DNA of 64,000 bases, taken from positions 235,887 to 299,886 of the forward strand of contig NZ_DATCTF010000015.1 in the NCBI RefSeq assembly GCF_036568125.1. The letters run 5' to 3'. Origin of the DNA: Magnetovibrio sp. GTDB taxonomy: Bacteria > Pseudomonadota > Alphaproteobacteria > Rhodospirillales > Magnetovibrionaceae. Of this stretch, positions 18,780 to 28,710 are shown piece by piece; positions within the stretch are counted from its first letter, which is position 1, and the number at the start of each line of letters is the position of its first letter. The notes under the pieces were generated by a model, which saw nothing but the letters and a program-made list of their open reading frames with translations, did not search any database and was not told the DNA's origin. The position numbers and the translations under genes are program-made.

Positions 18780-19254
18780 GAGCCGCTCCTTCGTTCTCAT
18801 CGGCATGGCTGGAACCGTGACCGTCGTAGGCCCCCGGTTCGGGCACGAACGGGGCTTTCTTACGTTCCAGCGTCGCTCCCAGACCTTCCAGCATATGCGA
18901 TAAAACGTGATCGTATTGAATGCGCAAATGACCGCTGGCCAACACCTCGACGGGGGTGTGGCGGTTGCCGATGTGCCATGCCAAACGTGCGCTGTGCTGG
19001 GTATCCGTGCCCGCCACATCCAAGACGTCTTCCAGTGCCGCGCGCACCAACAACACACCGCCGCCGTCCAGTACCAAGCCATCGCCGTCTTCGAAGCGGG
19101 TCGCTTGGGCCAGGTCCAGCAAGAACGCTTCCCCCGCGTCGTCATGCAAGCGCACCCGACGGCGAAAGCGATCTTCGAAACTGAGCGTAACCGTGCCTTT
19201 GACGTCTTGCGGCGTCCACTCGTTCTCGGTGATCACACGGATGGCGCGGCGCAT
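18751..19254 (-). CDS. ureE: Urease nickel metallochaperone UreE, His-rich tail
   Basis: Using ATG 19254, which has GAGGAG 8 nt upstream (a TTG at 19260 is also open), gives 167 residues. The UreE N-domain (LSFEDRFRRRVRLHDDAGEAFLLDL) and the metal-binding core with AWHIGNRHTPVEV and YDHVLSHMLEGLG are present. The C-terminus is histidine-rich ([10 protein letters not shown]), as in nickel-storing UreE proteins. It delivers Ni2+ to UreG. Confidence 0.95.
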   Translation of the reverse strand: MRRAIRVITENEWTPQDVKGTVTLSFEDRFRRRVRLHDDAGEAFLLDLAQATRFEDGDGLVLDGGGVLLVRAALEDVLDVAGTDTQHSARLAWHIGNRHTPVEVLASGHLRIQYDHVLSHMLEGLGATLERKKAPFVPEPGAYDGHGSSHADENEGAAHGHTHSHHG

Positions 19255-19266
19255 GTTCAAGGCTCC

Positions 19267-20976
19267 TCAGAACAAGAAATAGCGCTGCGCCATCGGCAGC
19301 ACGTCGGCGGGCTCGCACGTCAGCAACTCGCCGTCGGCGCGAACCTCGTAGGTTTCGGCATCGACCTCGATGTGCGGCGTGTAGTTGTTCAGCACCATGT
19401 CGGCCTTTTTCACCGTGCGGCATCCTTCCACCGCCACCATCGCTTTGTCGACGCCGTAGACGTTGTCGATTTCTTCCGACAGCGCCAACTGGCTGACGAA
19501 GGTCACCGAGGTCTCGATCCGTGCGCGGCCCAGGGCGCCGAACATCGGACGGTAATGCACCGGCTGCGGTGTCGGGATCGACGCGTTGGGATCGCCCATC
19601 GCCGCCGCGGCAATGGCGCCGCCCTTGACGATCACGTCCGGTTTGACGCCGAAGAACGCCGGCTTCCACAACACCAGATCGGCCATCTTGCCCACCGCGA
19701 TGGAGCCCACATGATTGGCGATGCCGTGAGTGAGCGCCGGGTTGATGGTATATTTGGCGATGTAGCGTTTAACGCGGAAGTTGTCGTTATTCCCGGTCTC
19801 TTCGGGCAACCGTCCGCGCTGGCGTTTCATCTTGTCGGCCGTCTGCCAAGTGCGGATGACGACTTCGCCGACCCGGCCCATGGCTTGGGAATCAGACGCG
19901 ATCATCGACATCGCGCCCAAGTCGTGAAGGATGTCTTCCGCCGCGATGGTTTCCTTGCGGATGCGGCTTTCGGCGAACGCCACGTCTTCGGGAATGCGCG
20001 AGTCCAGATGATGGCAGACCATCAACATGTCGAGATGTTCGTCGATGGTGTTGACGGTGTAAGGCCGCGTCGGGTTGGTCGACGATGGCAACACGTTTTG
20101 CTCGCCGCACACCTTGATAATGTCGGGTGCATGACCGCCACCCGCGCCTTCGGTGTGGAAGGCGTGAATGGTACGGCCCTTGAATGCGGCGATGGTGTTT
20201 TCGACAAAGCCGCTTTCATTGAGCGTATCGGTGTGGATCGCGACGCCGATGTCGGTGTCTTCAGCAACGCTCAAGCAAGTGTCGATGGCGCTGGGCGTGG
20301 TGCCCCAGTCTTCGTGCAGCTTCAATCCGCACGCCCCGGCACGCACCTGTTCCAACAGCGCTTCGGGGCGGGACGCGTTGCCCTTGCCGAAAAACGCCAA
20401 GTTCATCGGCAGACCTTCGGCCGCCTGGATCATTTTTTCGATGTGCCATGGACCGGGCGTACAGGTGGTCGCGTTGGTGCCTTCCGCCGGGCCGGTGCCG
20501 CCGCCCAACATGGTGGTGACGCCGGAATAGAGCGCGTCTTCGACCTGCTGCGGGCAGATCCAGTGGATGTGCGCGTCGATGCCGCCGGGCGTCACGATGC
20601 GCCCTTCGCCCGCGATCACCTCGGTGCCGGGACCGACGATGATGTCGACGTTCGGCTGGGTGTCGGGATTGCCGCCCTTGCCGATGGCGGTGATGCGCCC
20701 ACCCTTGATGCCGATGTCGGCCTTGATGATGCCCCAATGATCGACGATCAACGCGTTGGTGATGATGGTGTCCACCGCGCCTTGTGCGCGCGACACCTGG
20801 GATTGGCCCATGCCGTCGCGGATGACCTTGCCGCCGCCGAATTTGACCTCTTCGCCGTAAGTGGTGCGGTCTTCTTCGACCTCGATGAACAGTTCGGTAT
20901 CGGCCAAGCGCACTTTGTCGCCCACCGTCGGGCCGAACATGGAGGCATAGGACGTGCGATCGATTGTATAAGCCAT
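19267..20976 (-). CDS. ureC: Urease alpha subunit
   Basis: The 569-residue catalytic subunit hydrolyses urea to ammonia and carbamate. All active-site residues are visible: His136 and His138 ([10 protein letters not shown]), carbamylated Lys219 (GLKLHEDWG), His248, His274, and the flap histidines in MVCHHL (~322-323), with Asp in ASDSQAMG. The length equals that of Klebsiella UreC (567). It sits 3 bp after ureB and 12 bp before ureE. Confidence 0.99.
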   Translation of the reverse strand: MAYTIDRTSYASMFGPTVGDKVRLADTELFIEVEEDRTTYGEEVKFGGGKVIRDGMGQSQVSRAQGAVDTIITNALIVDHWGIIKADIGIKGGRITAIGKGGNPDTQPNVDIIVGPGTEVIAGEGRIVTPGGIDAHIHWICPQQVEDALYSGVTTMLGGGTGPAEGTNATTCTPGPWHIEKMIQAAEGLPMNLAFFGKGNASRPEALLEQVRAGACGLKLHEDWGTTPSAIDTCLSVAEDTDIGVAIHTDTLNESGFVENTIAAFKGRTIHAFHTEGAGGGHAPDIIKVCGEQNVLPSSTNPTRPYTVNTIDEHLDMLMVCHHLDSRIPEDVAFAESRIRKETIAAEDILHDLGAMSMIASDSQAMGRVGEVVIRTWQTADKMKRQRGRLPEETGNNDNFRVKRYIAKYTINPALTHGIANHVGSIAVGKMADLVLWKPAFFGVKPDVIVKGGAIAAAAMGDPNASIPTPQPVHYRPMFGALGRARIETSVTFVSQLALSEEIDNVYGVDKAMVAVEGCRTVKKADMVLNNYTPHIEVDAETYEVRADGELLTCEPADVLPMAQRYFLF

Positions 20977-20979
20977 GTC

Positions 20980-21303
20980 TTAGCCCTCCAGTTTGCCGTC
21001 GACTTTTGCGTTGAACCCGATGGCGACGCGATCACCCGACAGCGCCACCAATTGCACGTCGCGGGTCTGGCCCGGTTCGAACCGCACCGCGGTGCCCGCC
21101 GGAATGTCGAGGCGAAAGCCGCGCGCGGCTTCACGCTCAAACGACAGCGCTTCGTTGGTTTCATAAAAATGATAGTGACTGCCAACCTGCACCGGACGGT
21201 CGCCGGTATTGGCGACGCTCAGCGTCACGGTTTCAAGATCGGCATTCAAAACGATGTCGCCAGACGCTGTGATGATTTCTCCCGGAATCATTTTGGGGGT
21301 CAT
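20980..21303 (-). CDS. ureB: Urease beta subunit
   Basis: The 107-residue subunit opens [10 protein letters not shown] and carries the family block [19 protein letters not shown] and [15 protein letters not shown]. It is the middle chain of the (ABC)3 urease and packs on UreC. A separate ureA gene (12 bp upstream) shows the three-gene bacterial arrangement. Confidence 0.98.
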   Translation of the reverse strand: MTPKMIPGEIITASGDIVLNADLETVTLSVANTGDRPVQVGSHYHFYETNEALSFEREAARGFRLDIPAGTAVRFEPGQTRDVQLVALSGDRVAIGFNAKVDGKLEG

Positions 21304-21315
21304 GGTTTCATCTCC

Positions 21316-21618
21316 TCAACGAATGGGTTCGTGAACGGTGACCAGCTTGGTGCCGTCGGGAAACGTCGCTTCGACTTGGATGTCGTGGATCATTTCCGCG
21401 ATGCCGTCCATCACTTGGTCGCGGCTGAGCACCGTGGCGCCGTCGCGCATCAACTGGGCCACCGACTTTCCATCGCGCGCACCCTCGACCACGAAATCGG
21501 TGATCAGCGCGATCGCTTCGGGGTGGTTTAATTTGACGCCACGCGCCAAACGTTTGCGCGCCACCTCGGCCGCCATGGCGACCAGCAGCTTATCTTTTTC
21601 ACGGGGTGTCAGTTTCAC
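21316..21618 (-). CDS. ureA: Urease gamma subunit
   Basis: The 100-residue subunit starts [12 protein letters not shown] and ends [15 protein letters not shown], both diagnostic for UreA. It has [25 protein letters not shown] in the middle. It lies 15 bp after ureD, in the usual D-A-B-C order. Confidence 0.98.
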   Translation of the reverse strand: MKLTPREKDKLLVAMAAEVARKRLARGVKLNHPEAIALITDFVVEGARDGKSVAQLMRDGATVLSRDQVMDGIAEMIHDIQVEATFPDGTKLVTVHEPIR

Positions 21619-21633
21619 CGCACAACCTCTCTG

Positions 21634-22518
21634 TTAGACATGCCAAAGCCGGGGCATCTTGCCCGGCAGGTTTCGTGTGTGGGCGCGAAACGCGGCCCAG
21701 AAATCACCAAAAGCGGCGCGCATGCGCTGGGCATCGTCGGCCAGCCATCGCACCACCAAAACACCGTTGACCACGGTTGCGCCGTTGCGCAAACCTTCGT
21801 CGCCTTCACCCAACAAGGTGCGCGCCCATTCCAGACGTTCCACCGCCAGAGGACCAACATGGACGAACGTCGCCACCGCGCGCGCGCCGTCGAAACCCGC
21901 CGGGTGGTCCAATTTAGCGGCAATGTCGCCATCCAGATGCAGCGCATCCGCCCATACCCGCTTGCCGTCTTGGCGCACATCCCAGACGTCGCGGATCAGA
22001 CCCGTGTTCACCCGTTCACCCATGGCTGTGCGGCCGAACACCAGCATCTCCGCCCCGCAAAATTCTCCTCCGCGCGCCACATCGACGGACGTCGTGCGGC
22101 GCAGGCGCGATTGATCGAAGACAATGGTTTCTTGCGGCAGCCATTCCAGATAACCGCCCCCACCGACGTTCAGGTCGGCGTTGAAGTGCGTGTCCGGTCC
22201 TTTGGATCGATATACCTTTTCCGCCGCTTGGCCCATCACTTGAACGGCGGCGCCGGTATCGACCGTGACCCCCACATCCAGGCGATCCCCTCCTACAAGG
22301 CCGCCCGAAGTCGTCACCAGCACCGCCGAGGTCAATTCATCAGCCGGCAAGGTCGGGAACAAAACCCGAAACGGCGAGGTCTGGTACAGGTCCTTCAGCC
22401 GCGCCTTGCCGCCTCCTACGTCGCCAAAACGCAATTCGACGCGTCCGTGCATGCCCTCGACAGACACATCGGACAGAACTGCTGATACCGTTTTAGACGG
22501 TGAGGTGGCGACGAACAT
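21634..22518 (-). CDS. ureD: Urease accessory protein UreD
   Basis: The 294-residue protein has the UreD/UreH pattern: LPADELTSAVLVTTSGGLVGGDRLDVGVTV, then GAAVQVMGQAAEKVYRS and YLEWLPQETIVFDQSRLRR. It docks on apo-urease and recruits UreF and UreG for nickel insertion. Its start overlaps the end of urtE by 26 nt, so the urease genes are translationally linked to the urea transporter genes. Confidence 0.96.
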   Translation of the reverse strand: MFVATSPSKTVSAVLSDVSVEGMHGRVELRFGDVGGGKARLKDLYQTSPFRVLFPTLPADELTSAVLVTTSGGLVGGDRLDVGVTVDTGAAVQVMGQAAEKVYRSKGPDTHFNADLNVGGGGYLEWLPQETIVFDQSRLRRTTSVDVARGGEFCGAEMLVFGRTAMGERVNTGLIRDVWDVRQDGKRVWADALHLDGDIAAKLDHPAGFDGARAVATFVHVGPLAVERLEWARTLLGEGDEGLRNGATVVNGVLVVRWLADDAQRMRAAFGDFWAAFRAHTRNLPGKMPRLWHV

Positions 22519-23188
22519 CTTCTTCCACCATATCGGCCTTGGTCCCGGCCAAAATCACTTCGCCACGATCCATGACGCAGAACGCGTCGGCCAGATCGCG
22601 CGCAAATTCGAAATATTGTTCGACCAGCAGCACCGCCATGTCGCCGCGCGACGCCAGCAAGCGGATCACGCGTTCAATGTCTTTGATGATGGACGGCTGG
22701 ATGCCCTCGGTCGGCTCGTCCAACACCAACAGGCGCGGACGCGTGACCAAGGCGCGGGCGATGGCCAACTGCTGTTGTTGACCACCGGACAAATCGCCGC
22801 CGCGGCGATGCAACATGTCTTTGAGCACCGGAAACAGATCGAAAATTTCGTCTTGGATATGGCGCAGCGTGCGCGGCACGGCGGCAAAGCCGGTGCGCAG
22901 GTTTTCTTCGACGCTCATCAACGGAAAAATTTCCCGCCCTTGAGGCACGAAAGCGATGCCGCGTCGGGCGCGTTCGTGAGGGCTCAGCTTAATGATGTCT
23001 TCGCCTTCCCACATCACCTTGCCCGCACTTGCGGCCTGCTGGCCGACGATGGCGCGCATCAACGAGGTCTTGCCCACGCCGTTGCGGCCCATGACGCAGG
23101 TCACTTGACCGATTTCAGCGTTCAAGTCCACGCCGCGCAACGCTTGGGATGCACCGTAATGCAAATCGATACCTTGTACGTTCAACAT
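22493..23188 (-). CDS. urtE: Urea ABC transporter ATP-binding protein UrtE
   Basis: The 231-residue ATPase is of the LivF type, with Walker A GRNGVGKTS (~35-43), signature LSGGQQQQLAIARALV and Walker B LLVLDEPTEGIQP. The family block ALRGVDLNAEIGQVTCVMGRNGVGKTSLMR and its place last in urtABCDE, fused to ureD, support urea specificity. It powers urea import with UrtD at the inner-membrane face. Confidence 0.95.
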   Translation of the reverse strand: MLNVQGIDLHYGASQALRGVDLNAEIGQVTCVMGRNGVGKTSLMRAIVGQQAASAGKVMWEGEDIIKLSPHERARRGIAFVPQGREIFPLMSVEENLRTGFAAVPRTLRHIQDEIFDLFPVLKDMLHRRGGDLSGGQQQQLAIARALVTRPRLLVLDEPTEGIQPSIIKDIERVIRLLASRGDMAVLLVEQYFEFARDLADAFCVMDRGEVILAGTKADMVEEDVRRHLTV

Positions 23189-23190
23189 GA

Positions 23191-23946
23191 TCAGCGCCCC
23201 AAATAGACTTCGATGACTTGTTCGTTGGCCTGCACCGTTTCCAGCGATCCTTCGGCCAGGACCGAGCCTTCGTGCAGCACATTAACACGACAATCGAGAG
23301 ATTTGACGAATTCCATGTCGTGTTCGACCACGACCACGGACCGGGTCTTGGCGATCTCTTTCAAAAGCACCGCCGTGGCTTCGGTTTCCGCATCGGTCAT
23401 GCCGGCGACCGGTTCGTCCACCAACAACAAATCGGGGTCTTGCATCAACAGCATGCCGATTTCCAACCACTGCTTTTGACCGTGCGACAAGGACCCGGCC
23501 TCCATGTGACGGACTTCGGATAAGTTGGTGGTGCTGAGAACTTCGTTGATGCGTTCAAGCTGATCCGTTTTCAAGCGGAAGAACAGGCTGTCTTGCGGGC
23601 GGCGATTGCCCTTCAGCGCCAGTTCCAGATTGTCGAACACCGTGTGGCGTTCGAACACCGTCGGTTTTTGAAACTTGCGGCCAATGCCAAGATTGGCGAT
23701 CGCCGCTTCGTCCAGCTGGGTCAAATCGACGCCGCCGTTGAAAATCACGTCGCCGGTGTCGGGGCGCGTCTTGCCGGTGATAACGTCCATCATGGTGGTC
23801 TTGCCCGCGCCGTTGGGGCCGATGATGGCACGTAGTTCGCCTTCGTTGACATAGAGGCTCAGTTCATTAAGTGCCTTGAAGCCGTCGAAGCTGACCGAAA
23901 CGCCATCGAGGTACAAGATCGTGTCGTGCCTGTTTTGCGTGCTCAT
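23191..23946 (-). CDS. urtD: Urea ABC transporter ATP-binding protein UrtD
   Basis: The 251-residue LivG-type ATPase has Walker A GPNGAGKTT, signature LSHGQKQWLEIGMLL (the LSHGQ variant is typical of UrtD) and Walker B LLLVDEPVAGMTD. It is 2 bp from urtE and overlaps urtC by 4 nt. It forms the nucleotide-binding pair with UrtE. Confidence 0.95.
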   Translation of the reverse strand: MSTQNRHDTILYLDGVSVSFDGFKALNELSLYVNEGELRAIIGPNGAGKTTMMDVITGKTRPDTGDVIFNGGVDLTQLDEAAIANLGIGRKFQKPTVFERHTVFDNLELALKGNRRPQDSLFFRLKTDQLERINEVLSTTNLSEVRHMEAGSLSHGQKQWLEIGMLLMQDPDLLLVDEPVAGMTDAETEATAVLLKEIAKTRSVVVVEHDMEFVKSLDCRVNVLHEGSVLAEGSLETVQANEQVIEVYLGR

Positions 23947-25106
23947 CGTCCGTCTCCTCCCTCGACATAATCATAAGGCCTGAGGAACTTCGCCAGCCTG
24001 AGGCGTTGGGTTTCGAACGCCGCAATGATGGCTTCGGTGCCGACAATGCCCTTGGGCAAAAACAGCGTGGAAACGATAAACAGGCCGCCCAGCATGAACA
24101 GCCACACTTCCGGCAGCGCCCCGGTGAAGTAGCTTTTTGCATAGTTCACCGCCAACGCGCCGATGATCGGGCCGACCAGCGTGCCGCGTCCGCCCAGTGC
24201 CACCCAGATCACGATCTCGATGGAGTTGGCGGGCGAGAATTCGGACGGGTTGATGATGCCCACTTGCGGCACATACAGCGCCCCCGCGACACCGGCCAAA
24301 ACGGCGGACACGGTGAAGACGAACAGCTTGTAGTATTCGACCCGATAACCCAAAAACCGCGCCCGGCTCTCAGCGTCGCGAATGGCGATGATCACTCGCC
24401 CCAATCGGGAATCGACGATAAAGCGGCAGATCAGATAACCCGCAACCACCGCCATCGCGGACAAGAAAAACAACGTCGCGCGCATGCCGTCGGAGCGCAG
24501 ATCGAAACCCAGCACGTCCTTGAAATCGGTCAGACCGTTGTTGCCGCCGAAACCCATGTCGTTGCGGAAAAACGCCAGCAACAAAGCGTAGGTCATCGCC
24601 TGGGTGATGATGGACAGATACACCCCGGTGACGCGCGAGCGGAACGCGAACCAGCCGAACACGAACGCCAACAAGCCCGGCGCCAACACCACCATCAGCA
24701 TGGCGAAACCGAAGTTATCGAAACCGTACCAGTACCACGGCAATTCCTGCCAATTGAGAAACACCATGAAGTCCGGCAGCTCCGCATTGCCGTACACGCC
24801 GCGATCGCCGATTTGACGCATCATGTGCATGCCCATGGCGTAGCCGCCGAGCGCGAAGAACGCGCCGTGGCCGAGGCTGAGAATTCCGCAGTATCCCCAC
24901 ACCAGATCGACGCTGAGCGCCAAAAGCGCATAGGTCAGGTATTTACCAAGCAACGTCACCACATAGCTTGGCACGTGCATGGCGCTGTCCGGCGACACCA
25001 TCATGTTGAGCGCCGGGACCGCGAATGCGGCAACGACCAACGTGCCCAACACGGTGACCGCCATACGGTCGTGGAGAATGCGCATGAGAAGAGGTTGGTG
25101 CGTCAT
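23943..25106 (-). CDS. urtC: Urea ABC transporter permease UrtC
   Basis: The 387-residue LivM-type permease has about 10 membrane helices, with GYCGILSLGHGAFFALGGYAMG (the EAA-like sequence of this family), a long insertion with NAELPDFMVFLNWQELPWYW, and GGRGTLVGPIIGALAVNY near the end. It forms the urea channel with UrtB. It overlaps urtD by 4 nt and is 3 bp after urtB. Confidence 0.95.
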   Translation of the reverse strand: MTHQPLLMRILHDRMAVTVLGTLVVAAFAVPALNMMVSPDSAMHVPSYVVTLLGKYLTYALLALSVDLVWGYCGILSLGHGAFFALGGYAMGMHMMRQIGDRGVYGNAELPDFMVFLNWQELPWYWYGFDNFGFAMLMVVLAPGLLAFVFGWFAFRSRVTGVYLSIITQAMTYALLLAFFRNDMGFGGNNGLTDFKDVLGFDLRSDGMRATLFFLSAMAVVAGYLICRFIVDSRLGRVIIAIRDAESRARFLGYRVEYYKLFVFTVSAVLAGVAGALYVPQVGIINPSEFSPANSIEIVIWVALGGRGTLVGPIIGALAVNYAKSYFTGALPEVWLFMLGGLFIVSTLFLPKGIVGTEAIIAAFETQRLRLAKFLRPYDYVEGGDGR

Positions 25107-25109
25107 GGC

Positions 25110-26744
25110 TCAGGACTCCACCGCACGGCCCTTGAGGGCGAACAACCCACGAGGACGTTTTTGGATGAACAAGATGATGCCGACCAGAACCAAGATCTTG
25201 CCGAGCACGGCGCCCGCGTACGGTTCCAGGAACTTGTTGACGATGCCGAGCGAGAACGCGCCCACCAAAGTGCCCCACAAGTTGCCGACGCCGCCGAACA
25301 CCACCACCATGAAGCTGTCGATGATGTAAGTCTGCCCGAGGTTCGGCGATACATTGTCGATCTGGCTGAGCGCCACGCCCGCCATCCCTGCGATGCCCGA
25401 ACCCAACGCGAAGGTCAACGCATCGACCCAGCCGGAGCGAATACCCATGGAGCTGGCCATGGCGCGGTTCTGCGTCACCGCGCGCATCTGAAGCCCGAAC
25501 AGCGTCTTGCGCGCGATCAGGCCCAACAGCAGCAACACACCCAAAGCAAAGACGATGATCCAGATGCGATTGTAAGTCAGCACCAAGCCGGTCGAGGTTT
25601 CGATCGCGCCGGACATCCAGCTGGGGTTGCCGACTTCCTGATTGGTGGGACCGAAAATGGAACGAATCAATTGCTGCAAAATCAAGCTCAAGCCCCAGGT
25701 CGCCAGCAGCGTTTCCAGGGGGCGCCCATAGAGCCAACGAATGATGCCCCGTTCGATGGCGATGCCGACCGCACCGGTAACCAAAAACGCCGCCGGCACC
25801 GCGACGGCCAACGACCAGTCAAACGCGCCAGGGAAATAGGCGCGAAACACTTCCTGCACCATGAACGTGGTGTAAGCCCCCAACATGACCATTTCGCCGT
25901 GCGCCATGTTGATCACACCCATCACACCAAAGGTGATGGCAAGCCCCACGGCGGCCAGCAACAGCACCGAGCCCAGCGACACGCCTTGGAACAAATTGCC
26001 CAAGAACGCCCATGCGGCGAGGCTGCTTTCAACCGAATCCTGGGCATCCTTTGCGGCCGCGAGCAGCACCGGATCGGTCGCATTGGCGACCATTTTGCCC
26101 AGCAGTGCGGCGACTTCCGGATCGGTGAAATCTTCCAAGGTTTTCGCGGCTTGAAGTCGCGCGTCGATGTCATCGCCGTATTCGAGAACGATGGCCGCCT
26201 GAGCCCGGATCATACGGTCCTTCACCCCCGCGTCTTCTTCACGCGCCAATGCTTTTTCCAATACAGGCAGCATGCTGGGGTCGTTGGCCTTGAATACTTC
26301 ATCGGCGGCTTTGAGGCGTTTGTCGACGTTTGCGCTCATCAACGTCAAGGCGCCGAGCACGCCTTTCAACTGACCGCGCAGCTTGTTGTTGATGGGGATC
26401 TTCTTGGCTTCGGATTTTTGCGCCTCTCCGGCTTCCTTACCGGTGGCCGGATCGGTGAGCACGTAGACGCTGCCGGATTGTTCCGTGATGAACACCCGCT
26501 CATCGGCTTTGCGATAAAACAGTTTACCGTTCAAGAACGCGCTCAAAACCGCTGCCGCGCGCTCGTCGCCGGTGGCGACCAAGGCATCGATGGCTTTGGC
26601 TTTGGCTGAGTTGCTTTTGGCGTTGAGCGCTTGCACCGCATCCGTAAATTCGTCTGCGTGTGCCGACGGAACCGATGACAAACCCAGACCCAATATCAAG
26701 GTCAACAGCATCAGCCAACGCGCTTTAAACTTGCTCGGATACAT
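25110..26744 (-). CDS. urtB: Urea ABC transporter permease UrtB with periplasmic N-terminal domain
   Basis: The start at 26744 is preferred over 26768 because GGGGAA lies just upstream. The 544-residue protein has a signal-like N-terminus (LMLLTLILGLGLSSVPSAHA) and a ~230-residue helical, HEAT-like periplasmic part. A LivH-type permease follows (from ~250; AVGLAITFGVMGVINMAHGEMVMLGAYTTF, GGVGNLWGTLVGAFSLGI). This extended form is characteristic of UrtB, not LivH. Confidence 0.95.
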   Translation of the reverse strand: MYPSKFKARWLMLLTLILGLGLSSVPSAHADEFTDAVQALNAKSNSAKAKAIDALVATGDERAAAVLSAFLNGKLFYRKADERVFITEQSGSVYVLTDPATGKEAGEAQKSEAKKIPINNKLRGQLKGVLGALTLMSANVDKRLKAADEVFKANDPSMLPVLEKALAREEDAGVKDRMIRAQAAIVLEYGDDIDARLQAAKTLEDFTDPEVAALLGKMVANATDPVLLAAAKDAQDSVESSLAAWAFLGNLFQGVSLGSVLLLAAVGLAITFGVMGVINMAHGEMVMLGAYTTFMVQEVFRAYFPGAFDWSLAVAVPAAFLVTGAVGIAIERGIIRWLYGRPLETLLATWGLSLILQQLIRSIFGPTNQEVGNPSWMSGAIETSTGLVLTYNRIWIIVFALGVLLLLGLIARKTLFGLQMRAVTQNRAMASSMGIRSGWVDALTFALGSGIAGMAGVALSQIDNVSPNLGQTYIIDSFMVVVFGGVGNLWGTLVGAFSLGIVNKFLEPYAGAVLGKILVLVGIILFIQKRPRGLFALKGRAVES

Positions 26745-26786
26745 CTGTTCCCCACATTGCCCGTACAAATTAAAAAACGATCGGTC

Positions 26787-26840
26787 TTTAGAAAAGAGAG
26801 CCGGAGCGAGGTCGGCGGACCGAACCCGCCCCGGCTTGAA
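26787..26840 (-). terminator. Attenuator-like hairpin between urtA and urtB
   Basis: On the minus strand AGCCGG (26836-26831) pairs with CCGGCT (26804-26799) around a GC-rich inner stem, followed by CTCTTTTC. Placed after the binding-protein gene, it would leave UrtA made in excess over the membrane parts, as is common for ABC importers. Confidence 0.6.
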
Positions 26841-26867
26841 GTTTATGAGACAGAGAGTCGTAGAGTG

Positions 26868-28151
26868 TTACTTCGCCGCGTAGACCGGCTTTTCACAGTT
26901 GCCGCAGACCCAAGGGAAGGTCCAATCGGCGGTCAGTTTGGCGCTTTCGGGCAAGAAGTCGGACCAGGCATCGCCTTTGACTTCACCGTCGGTCTTCCAA
27001 ACAATATCGAACTGACCATCACCCTGGATTTCGCCGATCAGAACCGGCTTGGACAGGTGGTGGTTGGTGTTCATAACGGCCATGCCGCCGGTCAGGTTCG
27101 GAACCTTCTGGCCGTACATGGCTTGACGCACGGCATCGACGTCTGCGGTGCCGGCTTGTTCAACGGCCTGGGTCCACATCTTGAAGCCGATGTAGGTTGC
27201 TTCCATCGGATCGTTGGTGACGCGCTTGTCGTCCTTGATGAAGGTCTTCCAGGTCTTGATGAATTCGGCGTTTACCGGCGCATCGACGCTCATGAAGTAG
27301 TTCCAGGCAGCCAAGTGACCGACCAGCGGCTTGGTGTCCAGACCGGCGAGTTCTTCTTCACCGACCGAGAACGCCACCACGGGGATGTCTTCGGCTTTGA
27401 TGCCCTGGTTGCCCAGTTCTTTGTAAAACGGCACGTTGGCGTCGCCGTTGATGGTGGAAACCACAGCCGTCTTTTTACCGGCGGAGGCGAATTTCTTCAC
27501 GTCGGCGACGATGGTCTGCCAATCGGAGTGACCGAACGGCGTGTAGTTTTCCATGATGTCGGCGTCCATGATGCCTTTGGAATGCAGGTAGGAACGCAGG
27601 ATTTTGTTGGTCGTGCGCGGGTAGACGTAGTCGGTACCCAACAGAACGATGCGTTCGGCTTTGCCGCCGTCTTCGCTGAGCAGGTAATCCACTGCCGGGA
27701 TCGCTTGCTGGTTCGGCGCGGCGCCGGTGTAGAACACGTTGCGCGAGCTTTCTTCACCTTCGTACTGAACCGGGTAGAACAGCATACCGTTGAGTTCTTC
27801 GATCACCGGCAGAACCGATTTGCGCGAAACCGAGGTCCAGCAGCCGAAGATCACATCGACGTTTTCTTTTTCGATCAGTTCGCGGGTCTTTTCAGCAAAC
27901 AGGGGCCAGTTCGATGCCGGATCGACGACCACGGCTTCGAGTTTCTTGCCCAACAGGCCACCCTTTTTGTTCTGCTCGTCAATCATCATCAAGACCGTGT
28001 CTTTCAACGTGGTCTCGGAAATCGCCATGGTCCCGGACAGGGAATGCAGAACACCAACTTTAATGGTGTCGGCGGCCTGTGCGGCGGTGGCGGACATCAC
28101 CGAAATGGCGATTGCGCCGGCGCCAGCCAGGGCTTTCATGGTTTTCTTCAT
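26868..28151 (-). CDS. urtA: Urea ABC transporter substrate-binding protein UrtA
   Basis: ATG 28151 has GGAGGAG upstream and starts a signal peptide (KALAGAGAIAISVMSATAAQA), giving 427 residues. UrtA marks include IKVGVLHSLSGTMAISETTLKDT, VIFGCWTSVSRKSVLPVIEE, LFYPVQYEGEESS and the C-terminal WVCGNCEKP. It is a periplasmic type I binding protein for urea and heads the operon, with an RpoN-type promoter about 40 nt upstream of the transcript's start codon. Confidence 0.97.
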   Translation of the reverse strand: MKKTMKALAGAGAIAISVMSATAAQAADTIKVGVLHSLSGTMAISETTLKDTVLMMIDEQNKKGGLLGKKLEAVVVDPASNWPLFAEKTRELIEKENVDVIFGCWTSVSRKSVLPVIEELNGMLFYPVQYEGEESSRNVFYTGAAPNQQAIPAVDYLLSEDGGKAERIVLLGTDYVYPRTTNKILRSYLHSKGIMDADIMENYTPFGHSDWQTIVADVKKFASAGKKTAVVSTINGDANVPFYKELGNQGIKAEDIPVVAFSVGEEELAGLDTKPLVGHLAAWNYFMSVDAPVNAEFIKTWKTFIKDDKRVTNDPMEATYIGFKMWTQAVEQAGTADVDAVRQAMYGQKVPNLTGGMAVMNTNHHLSKPVLIGEIQGDGQFDIVWKTDGEVKGDAWSDFLPESAKLTADWTFPWVCGNCEKPVYAAK

Positions 28152-28201
28152 TGAATCACTCCTCCAATAGGGAAACTGCATTGTTGCACCGTCCCCCTAA
28201 A

Positions 28202-28218
28202 GGCAAGAAGCGGGCCAA
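28202..28218 (-). promoter_or_regulatory. Candidate sigma-54 (RpoN) promoter of the urt-ure operon
   Basis: On the minus strand the sequence reads TTGGCCCGcttcTTGCC: -24 element with GG, and GC exactly 12 bp later, against the consensus TTGGCACG-N4-TTGCA. One base of the -24 box and the last base differ. The predicted start near 28191 leaves a ~40-nt leader before urtA. This would place urea use under an enhancer-binding activator such as NtrC. Confidence 0.65.
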
Positions 28219-28475
28219 ATTGTAACAAAGCCGCCAAATTGATATTTTTACGTTTAATTTCAGATGACTAACAAATTTATTCGACTCACTCCACGAACCC
28301 AATTGCCCGACCTACCCGCCCACAACTGCACGCGGATTAATCACAGCCTGCATTTATCGAATGTTTTGAATGGACTAGAAGTGTTGACGCGGCGAGGTGT
28401 CGAGCCCATGCTCCAGACACGGGATGATGGAGTCACTCCACCGCCCGAGAGGCGTTGTTGCACCGAACAAGCCTC

Positions 28476-28505
28476 GGCCCCCGCAGGCGAAAACCTGCGG
28501 GGGCT
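28476..28505. other. Perfect hairpin in the urtA / guanidine-operon intergenic region
   Basis: CCCCCGCAGG (28478-28487) pairs with CCTGCGGGGG (28494-28503) around CGAAAA. It is followed by CTCTTCG, not a T-run, so it may be a weak terminator or a structured protein site. The rest of 28220-28700 shows no convincing gene; 28615-28700 is A/T-rich, as expected for DNA bending near a sigma-54 promoter. Confidence 0.5.
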
Positions 28506-28710
28506 CTTCGATTCCAGCCCAGTTTGGGCGCCTAACCGCGGGTCTTTTCACCACCAAGGCGCAAACAACCTTTCTTCGATCTCACACCCCACCTTCCATA
28601 CGCCCATCTCTTGAGCATATTTTTTAATCATCCATTAATTTGCTGATTATTTTTTATGCAAAAATGGACGCTTTGAAAATTCACATTCAATAATATCAAT
28701 GGATTATGCG

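Noticed and set aside
18907..21531. An 874-codon open frame on the plus strand opposite ureE, ureC, ureB and ureA
   Set aside because: It is a codon-bias shadow of strongly supported urease genes on the other strand; its translation is rich in His, Arg, Asp and Gly with no domain, and no ribosome site was seen.
24006..26609. An 867-codon open frame on the plus strand opposite urtC and urtB
   Set aside because: Its composition (runs of His, Arg, Gln, Ala) is that of an antisense reading of membrane protein genes, and both urt genes are clear.
26757..28154. A 465-codon open frame opposite urtA
   Set aside because: It is the complement of a well-recognised UrtA gene, with no family features of its own.
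28264..28614. A 116-codon frame between urtA and the guanidine promoter
   Set aside because: It spans a perfect hairpin, has no ribosome site and reads as low-quality protein sequence; the region is better explained as regulatory DNA.
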